NCBI GenBank assembly: GCA_037447655.1
Contig: JBBHKE010002442.1
Location: forward strand, 124,377-172,834
Direction of reading: 5' to 3'
DNA: 48,458 bases
DNA from: Zygnema cylindricum
Taxonomy: Eukaryota; Streptophyta; Zygnematophyceae; Zygnematales; Zygnemataceae
How positions within the stretch are numbered: the stretch's first letter is position 1; every line of letters begins with the position of its first letter. The notes below the pieces were generated by a model. It was given only the letters and a program-made list of their open reading frames with translations, searched no databases and was not told the DNA's origin. Of this stretch, positions 43,201 to 48,458 are shown one piece after another. Both the position numbers and the translations under genes were made by a program.

Positions 43201-45457
43201 AGAACATATTAGACCACAATAATGGCCCATCGCAAAAATTACAAAAAATTGACTACAATAATGGCCCATCGCAAAAATAAAAAAAAAGTTAATCGCCTAA
43301 AAAACGAATACTGACAAACTGTCAAGTATTTATGGAGCTTCAAATATTTGACAAACAAATTATTTTCTGGCATGTTTTCAAAATTTTATGTAACTTATGT
43401 GAGCCAAATGCCCCTCTGTAACACCACACTGCGGAGAACACATTCATATTAAGACCTGCCACAAGAAATTTCCATTCCTCCTTTCCTCTCTTGTCCCTTG
43501 TCCCTGTCGCTCTCCCTTTCCCCTCCCTCTCCCTCAATTTGGCCTTCCCTCTTTGTCTCAGTTTTTCCCTCTTTTCCCTATCCACTTACTCTCTCCCTCT
43601 AAGTATTATCTTCGCTCTCCCTCTGAGGTTTCTCCTCCATTTTCTTCTCCCCCTCTCTCTCAAACTTTTCCTCTCTTTTCCTTTACATCTCCCTATAGGA
43701 TTCCCGCTCCCACTCCATCCTCTTGATATTCCCATACATCGCCGTCTACTCCATCTCCCTTTCGGTTTTTTGCTCCCTATCCTCCTCCCTCTCCATCTCC
43801 CTCTCTTTCTCTCTCTCGTTTTCCTCTCTTTCTCCCTCTCCCTCATCTATCGGTTTCACCTCCCTCTCCCACTCTCCACCCTCTCTCAGCTTTCCCCTCC
43901 CTCTACTTCTCCATCTTCCTCGCCACCTGGCTCTCCTTCTCCTCTCTTTCACCTTCTCCTTTTCTCTTTTCCTCTCCTTTCCCCCTTTTTCACCTTTTCC
44001 CTCTCTTTCTCCCTCTCGGTTGTCCCATCCTCTCCCTCGCTCCCCCCCAACAGTTTTCCCAGCCTCTCTACTTCCTTTTCCCCCTCCTTCTCCATCTCCC
44101 TCTGTATCTCTCTATCAGTTTTTCCTTCTTTCTCCCTCACTCTCACCCTCCCAGTGTCCCCCCCCCTCTCCCACTCTCTGGCCCTCTTCTCTCTTTCTCT
44201 CTCAGCTTTCCTTTTCCTCTCGTTCTTCGTCTCCATCTCCCTCACCACTTGCCTCTCTCTATCCTTACCCTCTCCTCCTATTCCTCTCCCTCTCCTTCTC
44301 CCTCGCCCTCTCGGTTGTCTCATCCCCCTCCCTCCTCTCCCTACCACTAACGGTTGTTTCCGACTTTTCTCCTTCCCTCTCGCCTTCCCTCTCCTTCGCT
44401 CTCAATCTCTCTCTTGATGTTCCCCGCACTTTCAGTGTTCCCCTCCCTCTCACGCTCCCTCTCCCTTCTTCTTTGCTTCACGGTATTCCCTTTCCTATCC
44501 TTCTCCTTCTCCTTCTTTGTCTCCCTCACCACCTCTTTTATCTTTCACTCTCTTTCTCCCTCTCACTTTTCCATCCCTCTCCCAAATGCGTCACACGCCG
44601 TGCGTCCAATTCCTGATGCTGCCCGACAAAGGAAACTTGTTGATGTTCTCCAAACGTGTAAAACTTTTACACTGCTGTCAAACGCTATTTTGATTTAAAA
44701 ATTTGTCGCATTGCCAGAGTCTTGCAAAATGTTAATGCGCATGCTATTAACTCGAAATGCTAAAATTAAGACATTACGTAAAACCCTTTGGTAAACATGT
44801 AAAAATGCTTTGGACCGTCGATGTCATTATGTAAAATTTTGTACCTGTAAAGACCAATGTCTTGGTTGTCTACAAATCACAAAACTGGGTGGCCTTAAGA
44901 ACTCTGAGTCAATGTTGCGTCGTGTGGCGTAACTTTCAATCGTAAACAACAAAAAATGTTTTTTAGGGGCGCTGGACAAAGACTCGAGACTCGCATAAGA
45001 AATCAAACGTTATTCAAAAGACGCTATCGGTTCGGTTTCAAACGGAATTCCTCGCCTTCTCAGTCGAATCGGTCAATCCCAACTCTGGCGCTGGTACTTT
45101 GATGCAATTTTGGTTGCCAACACAACAATTGTCATTTAGGGATTACATTTTTTATGTTGCTTTCAAGCTAGTATTTGTATTTATGTTGACAGATATCACC
45201 TCTCACCTTCCATAATAATGAAAATTACGTGGGGTTTGATTGGGTACAAAAAAGGCCTAGAACGGCACTAATCGTGTATAGAATAAGATTTAATTGTCTT
45301 TTGTTTTTCTCCACAGGTTATTGCAAAACAATAAAATCGGTGGAGATGTTTCACCACTCAGCAAAATTCCAAATACTACCAATATTGAATACATTTCTTT
45401 GAGGAGCAACAAATTGACCAAAGCCATAGGCTTTAACGGTACTGGGTTGACGATAGA
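28188..45457 (+). CDS. secreted leucine-rich repeat protein (LRR-RLP/RLK type), 23 exons visible
   Basis: Joined exons give about 624 residues with no internal stop. In order: a hydrophobic leader (exon 1), a plant LRR N-cap (WKKSNDCCKWTGVTCD, exon 2), then about 20 leucine-rich repeats with the extracellular plant consensus L-x-x-N-x-L-x-G-x-I-P. N-glycosylation sequons are frequent. Such proteins sit at the cell surface and recognise peptides or partner proteins. Whether this one has a membrane anchor or kinase cannot be said, because the 3' end is not found. Splice sites are GT-AG. The exon 1-2 junction is phase 1 and every later junction phase 2. Open frames in every exon suggest a working gene. 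Introns hold an LTR (intron 21) and a 1.1-kb CT tract (intron 22). A broken inverted paralogue lies at 7712-10787. Confidence 0.9.
30103..30232 (+). CDS. LRR gene exon 2, LRR N-terminal cap
   Basis: After TCTTGCAG. Joins exon 1 as ...EQA-D-ILLDVLKTLECQYGN, then TWKKSNDCCKWTGVTCD and QTGNVIEL. This is the LRRNT_2 cap, with Cys pairs protecting the hydrophobic core. 130 nt, phase 1 in and 2 out, donor GTAATT. Confidence 0.92.
30535..30672 (+). CDS. LRR gene exon 3
   Basis: 138 nt, VLISEAVIHPNGTILVRN to IGTISMNISKLTSLQIL. Compared with the paralogue exon at 10079-10240 it lacks 24 nt (8 residues), so the first half of this LRR is shortened. Acceptor TTCGCAG, donor GTGAGT. Confidence 0.9.
31475..31546 (+). 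CDS. LRR gene exon 4
   Basis: 72 nt, one LRR (VLHGNSLNGTVPSTIGNL). Acceptor TTTTCACAG, donor GTATGT. Confidence 0.93.
31968..32039 (+). CDS. LRR gene exon 5
   Basis: 72 nt, one LRR (DLGENILQGSIPASIGNLTQ). Acceptor GGGGTATAG, donor GTGAGT. No counterpart was found in the minus-strand paralogue. Confidence 0.92.
32940..33056 (+). CDS. LRR gene exon 6, LRR with insertion
   Basis: 117 nt. LDLSRNQYFGGEDVLDQFLS then ASLNGTIPSELGNLNNLE. About 15 residues longer than its neighbours, with an island inside the repeat. The paralogue at 7712-7816 has the same feature, so the insertion predates the duplication. Confidence 0.92.
33551..33619 (+). CDS. LRR gene exon 7
   Basis: 69 nt, one LRR (DLHENNFTGTFPSLKNLTK). 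Acceptor AACTGCAG, donor GTGAGT. Confidence 0.93.
34127..34195 (+). CDS. LRR gene exon 8
   Basis: 69 nt, degenerate LRR (NLQDNVFGGTYDFLGNFVDL). Acceptor TTTGTCAG, donor GTAATC. Confidence 0.88.
34637..34711 (+). CDS. LRR gene exon 9
   Basis: 75 nt, one LRR (FVGNNKFNAGDFPAIIGSYT). Acceptor GCTCACAG, donor GTAGGT. Confidence 0.88.
35411..35482 (+). CDS. LRR gene exon 10
   Basis: 72 nt, one LRR (SMVDSGLTGAVPNEITNLLM). Acceptor TGTGTGCAG, donor GTATGT. Confidence 0.92.
35852..35920 (+). CDS. LRR gene exon 11
   Basis: 69 nt, one LRR (DLSSNNLTSIPLEFGNLVEL). Acceptor TTTCCAG, donor GTAAGT. Confidence 0.93.
36278..36343 (+). CDS. LRR gene exon 12
   Basis: 66 nt, short LRR (NFGNNKLTSLDSLSPLKKLK). 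Acceptor CCTTCAG, donor GTGAGT. Confidence 0.9.
36635..36703 (+). CDS. LRR gene exon 13
   Basis: 69 nt, one LRR (EFQANGLTGSFPDYSNFYKL). Acceptor AATGCAG, donor GTAAGT. Confidence 0.91.
37219..37290 (+). CDS. LRR gene exon 14
   Basis: 72 nt, one LRR (DASVNFYSGGFPAYFGNFTE). Acceptor TGTTGCAG, donor GTATGT. Confidence 0.9.
37734..37805 (+). CDS. LRR gene exon 15
   Basis: 72 nt, one LRR (NLDNNNLGGQIPKALSNLKK). Acceptor GTCCTCCAG, donor GTAAGA. Confidence 0.94.
38019..38090 (+). CDS. LRR gene exon 16
   Basis: 72 nt, LRR with two Cys (SCAQCGLEGQIPPEVATLPN). Acceptor GGGAATAG, donor GTGAGT. Confidence 0.91.
38312..38380 (+). CDS. LRR gene exon 17
   Basis: 69 nt, one LRR (DLRRNLLTGEIPVDIGERNL). 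Acceptor CTTTTCAG, donor GTACGA. Confidence 0.91.
38756..38827 (+). CDS. LRR gene exon 18
   Basis: 72 nt, one LRR (DLSFNQLTGTIPASIRESQM). The acceptor GGAGAGTAG has no nearby pyrimidine tract, the T run being 40 bp upstream. Donor GTAAGT. Confidence 0.9.
38868..38928. repeat. GA-rich tract in intron 18
   Basis: GAGAGAGAAGGAGAGAGGGG-type purine run on the sense strand, of opposite sense to the CT tract in intron 22. Confidence 0.9.
39308..39373 (+). CDS. LRR gene exon 19
   Basis: 66 nt, short LRR (RLNNNLLSGEIENSLAPNLE). Acceptor AATGCAG, donor GTAAGT. Confidence 0.92.
39655..39905. repeat. degenerate ACAAGTTTA repeat in intron 19
   Basis: Repeated TCACAAGTTTACAAG-like words over about 250 bp. 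Confidence 0.75.
39983..40054 (+). CDS. LRR gene exon 20
   Basis: 72 nt, one LRR (WLYSNSFTGAIPKEIEYLTV). Acceptor CGATCCAG, donor GTAAGC. Confidence 0.92.
40457..40534 (+). CDS. LRR gene exon 21
   Basis: 78 nt, slightly long LRR (QFQDNRLDSNIPTQLFNIRS). Acceptor AATGCAG, donor GTGAGG. The following intron contains the family D LTR. Confidence 0.9.
40679..41154 (+). repeat. family D LTR in intron 21 (probable solo LTR)
   Basis: Homologous to 23652-24130 over its whole length and in the same orientation, with no gag after it. TGCCACGTGG...AATTTCA, about 476 bp, including GGTGAGCAAATTCAGTGATT and ATCCTAGAGGCTT. No matching 5-bp flanks are evident (ACGCGG and GTATCG), so the insertion is old or rearranged. 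Confidence 0.72.
41897..41971 (+). CDS. LRR gene exon 22
   Basis: 75 nt, one LRR (NLQSNSISGNLTTSFFSQFK). Acceptor GGTTGCAG, donor GTAAGT. The next intron is the longest inside the gene, at 3.3 kb. Confidence 0.91.
43212..43278. repeat. 39-bp tandem duplication in intron 22
   Basis: CACAATAATGGCCCATCGCA-type block at 43212 recurs at 43251. Confidence 0.88.
43468..44590. repeat. 1.1-kb CT tract in intron 22
   Basis: Nearly pure pyrimidine on the gene's sense strand (CTCCCTCTCCATCTCCCTCT and variants). Overlapping Ser/Pro/Leu/Phe-rich and Arg/Glu-rich frames of up to 308 codons are by-products of the composition. Confidence 0.95.
45317..45457 (+). CDS. LRR gene exon 23, last exon seen
   Basis: 141 nt, about two LRRs (LLQNNKIGGDVSPLSKIPNT, then NIEYISLRSNKLTKAIGFNG, then TGLTIE). 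Acceptor CTCCACAG. It ends at a perfect GTGAGT donor in the usual phase 2. Read-through instead meets TGA at 45459-45461 after Ile-Glu, so this could also be the end of the protein. Splicing is preferred because donor and phase match the rest of the gene. Confidence 0.85.
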
Positions 45458-45461
45458 GTGA

Positions 45462-46079
45462 GTGGTCTCACCTGTTTATGCCTTGTTATATGACAATAAT
45501 CTTGTAACTTTTTACTTATTTTCATATGTTTTTTTTTCTTTTTGTCCTGGCGTGAAGTAAAGAAAGCATAGAAGTTGAGGCCATAAAGTGGTCAAAAAAT
45601 AAAAGACAATATAAAGCCAAAAAAAGCGAGAAGGCAAATTAGCGTAAAAAAGAGAAAGGAAGAAGAGACAAAATGGAACGACAGGAGAGAGATTGCCGTA
45701 AAGTTCTTTGTCCCTGAGCTCCGTTAACAAATGAGACAAAGGGTCTTTATGGGAAAAGATAAGCAAAGAAAATAATTGAGGTAGCATTAATTCTAGGCGT
45801 GATTATCATGGTAATTAGTGTAAGGAATCAAGAAATCAAAAGAATCCGTGTAGTTTTCAAAGGGAATCTTTTACACTATAAAAGGTTCGTACACAAAGGT
45901 CAAAAAGGTCATAACGCTATAATAAAGTAATAGATTTAAAATTTACGTTTAGGACTAAAAAAGGTAGATGCCAACTAACACATAGCCTTCAGTGGGCAAT
46001 TCAGATGATCCACCTCAATTGACGCATGGCAACTGACAAAAGGCATTGTTATTAATGTGCTTGTGAACAATGGTTGAGG
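45462..46079. other. no gene seen downstream of exon 23
   Basis: No exon with LRR, membrane or kinase features was recognised. The region may be intron or 3' flank. Confidence 0.5.
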
Positions 46080-47340
46080 GATAGGCTTGCTGATGGAACC
46101 AACAAACGTACAGTTCCCACTATGTCAATAACCATCGTTCAGCATTGGCCACAAATGTAGATTTTGGCACATCGTTGAGCCATTGGCCATAATTGTGGAT
46201 TTTGGTACAGTGAGGTTCCTGATGTTAGTGAAGAGTCTTGGATCTAAACACATGTGATTTGCAACATCAAAGTCTAAAATTTAATTGTTGAATTTCCCCT
46301 TGTTTTCAATGCCTTGTGTGTAGAATAGAGCATCCTTCCTTGTGATTCCTCAATTAATGAAACAAAGAATTGTTGATCTTGTCCCGTCGGTCCGTCCCCA
46401 ATAAAATCCCCTCTAAGTGATAAACTGTCTCCTCTGCTTCCTTCGCCTCTTGCTGGTAACAACCTCGACTAGTGTGTCCCCATTTTTGACAGTTGTTGGG
46501 CTGCTTGCTTTTGTGACGCATGCGCAGTCTCGTTACAATTGTAGCATGTCATTTGAGAAGTAACATGTTGATATGATTCTCTCCCTAGTCATTTTGTCTA
46601 GCATCCTCGTCCACGGGGACCACCTACTTAACCTCTTGGTCCTGTGAAGGTGTAAGCTCCTCAGTTATCCTCCTCTTGGTAACTCGGATAAGGTTACCCT
46701 TTGTTCTCCTTCTTGATTTCGCTTTCTCCTTCTTTGTATGCTTCAAATGGTTGATCGATTATGCCATTGCTGGTTTTTTGTGCCCCTTGACGACCTCCTT
46801 AGGCAGTGCAAATTTGCTCGGAAGACTCATGAAAAGAATCAATTTATCCTTTTTCGATGGAAAGTTATTGAGAGTGTTAAGTTGTTCTATGATGACGTTG
46901 CTTAACTCTTGGTCTCATTCTCTTTCGTTCTAAAATTGGTGTACTCCTCAAAGCGATAGCTTTCATTTGACTTGAAGCCCTTTTTGAAGGCATTTCACAA
47001 AGCCGTCCAATAGTCATAAGCATTGTCATGAGTGAGGAATTGTTGTTGCATGGAACTTGATAGCTCTGTATTAGCGCTATGGATGTGGCCATATCTCTCG
47101 CCTCACTTCTTTGCTCCGGTTGGATCCACAAATGGATCCGGTCGTGTCTCTTTCTTGATCGCAATGTCCCAAAGCTTCATCGGTGTGAATGCTCCTCGAA
47201 TGTATCTCTTCCAAATTGCATTGTTAGAACTTGTGAAGATGATGGTCCTGTTAAAGACTTTAAGATCATCATCTGAACTTTTCTCTTCTTCTTCCTTAAA
47301 AAAATTTGGTTTCCACTTTTTTTTTTTTTTCTAAAGAGTC
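46080..47340 (-). pseudogene. decayed copia gag/protease (element E)
   Basis: Read on the minus strand. First a gag-like part (AIWKRYIRGAFTPMKLWDIA, then KKETRPDPFVDP, and QQFLTHDNAYDYWTALCEM, about 47260-46990). Then zinc-knuckle remnants (CYNCNETAHAS and CQKWGHTSRGC, about 46555-46450). Then a protease-region block (FDVANHMCLDPRLFTNIRNL and PKSTIMANGSTMCQ, about 46277-46150) that matches the copia D-S-G-x-x-N/H-H-M region, with the catalytic DSG changed to DFD. Frameshifts and stops throughout. Integrase, RT and LTRs not found. A family different from A-D. Confidence 0.7.
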
Positions 47341-48458
47341 GTCACAACACCCCCTATAGCCGTCACCTCCAAAAAACGTTTGAACATCTCCTTGTTCATC
47401 TTCACATTTTTTCCCCCCCATTCATCGAGCACATCATTCTGAGTCCTTGTAACTCCTCCATTTGGTTGTTTCGGGAATTTCCCTTTCCTCTCTATACCAG
47501 GAAGAGTTGCTAATTCACATGCTCCAATACCGTTAAAAAAAAGAGAAGCACGCTTATACGTAAAATAGATCTACCAAAAGATATTCCTTTAAAACTCAAT
47601 GTATTAATAAACCGTCCTAAGTACAAAGCTCTCCTCACTTCACTCCTTTCTACGCCTCCAAAATCTATGCCTCAAGAAAGATACTGAGTAACTACGTGTC
47701 AAAGCGAATATAAACGTTCACGAACTAAGAAGAGTATGACGTCTATGTGGAACTATCGCAAAATTCTGTAGGACTGACAATAGCACCGACAATAGCTACA
47801 ATTGTCGCGTTCACTTGATAACATAAGTGATAGGAAATGTAAATGAACTGACAAAACCTAACCAATCTAATTTGACAAACCGTCCAAGACTACACTGGGA
47901 ACTAACACACGACAAATAAATTTTGTTCGCCGTCATTGAACTTGACGTCCTACTAGCTACGGCGCCGAGCCCAACTGTCGCCCTCTCGGTGTCGCCCTCT
48001 CGGCGCTTGGAGGTTCTTAGTATCATTCGCTAACAACTAATATATCTACACAAAGGTCGAGAAATAACATAATGCTAAGTAGAAGTACTAGATTTAGCAC
48101 TAAGCGCTTAGGATAAAGAAAGTTTGATGTCGATTTAGGCATTTGCATCATTGGGTAACTGTAACAAAAAGGTGCGTTAAAAACGTATACCAAAATTGTG
48201 AAATCTGCAATGTTGTGTTTCTAAATTATTTTTAAGGTTGACTTGATGTAGTTTTTGTAGACCTTGGGACAAAAAATTCAACAAGAAAGTTATTTTTCAA
48301 GTAAACTGATGAACGTTACAAGGGTTTTATTGTTTTTAATTGACTGTTTAAGTTATGTTGTTGCACGCTCATCTTGAAACAATTTGGAGATATATTCGGA
48401 TATACACGAAGAAACCTAAAAAGAAACATAAAGAGGAAAAAAAATAAGAAGGGTCGTT
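47341..48458. other. no gene seen at the right edge
   Basis: Ordinary AT-rich sequence without recognisable domains on either strand. Short CCCTCTCGG repeats lie at 47982-48004. Confidence 0.5.

Noticed and set aside
43491-44616. Frames of about 300 codons on the plus strand and Arg/Glu-rich frames on the minus strand
   Set aside because: They are by-products of a CT tract with few stop codons, and the tract lies inside an intron of the LRR gene.
45512-45787. 91-codon minus-strand frame downstream of exon 23
   Set aside because: Hydrophobic but with no family resemblance or start context, and the surrounding sequence is simple and purine-rich.

Overview
The window is eukaryotic nuclear DNA, AT-rich, intron-rich and full of decayed retroelements. 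The genes and signals point to the green plant lineage (streptophyte alga or land plant). The one clear host gene has a plant-type LRR N-terminal cap (W-x-x-S-x-D-C-C-x-W-x-G-V-x-C), and several stretches carry TTTAGGG/CCCTAAA-like motifs. I cannot name the species. There is no rRNA, CRISPR array or bacterial-style operon.

Layout. 1-2945: a minus-strand Ty1/copia element (A) cut by the window edge, with one LTR, a gag fused by deletion to the end of integrase, and a still-open reverse transcriptase frame. 2946-4279: simple repeats. 4280-7222: a second copia relative (B, plus strand), arranged as RNase H tail, LTR, gag, protease, integrase, with no reverse transcriptase. 7712-10787: minus-strand exons of a broken LRR-gene paralogue (equivalents of exons 6, 4, 3 and 2 of the main gene), separated by GA/CT tracts, poly-A and a duplicated 170-bp repeat. 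10815-11855: a 1-kb TTGATT-type satellite. 11860-12690: a copy of intron 1 of the main LRR gene in the opposite orientation to those exons. 12853-18080: a nearly full copia element (C) with a truncated left LTR, a gag-pol with five visible lesions, an intact right LTR, and then a second gag start.

18112-28187 holds no intact gene. It contains CT and ACATTG satellites, small inverted-repeat elements, an 18-bp GCCAGTAGTA satellite, a decayed tRNA-Arg-like sequence, and an LTR plus gag remnant of another copia family (D). 28188-45457 holds the main gene: 23 exons of a secreted LRR protein on the plus strand. From exon 4 onward most exons encode one leucine-rich repeat of 22-26 residues, and every junction after the first has the same phase. 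A D-family LTR lies in intron 21 and a 1.1-kb CT tract in intron 22. 46080-47340 is a decayed minus-strand copia gag/protease (E), probably in the next intron or downstream of the gene.

How the parts relate. The LRR gene and its inverted, broken paralogue form one locus, and the retroelements lie around and within it. A further observation concerns copia families A, B and C. The conserved gag start (I-G-Y-G-P) is encoded by GGTTATGGGCC, which is complementary to the anticodon arm of initiator tRNA-Met. This suggests Drosophila-copia-like priming by an internal tRNA fragment and, as in Ty1, a gag AUG lying inside the LTR.
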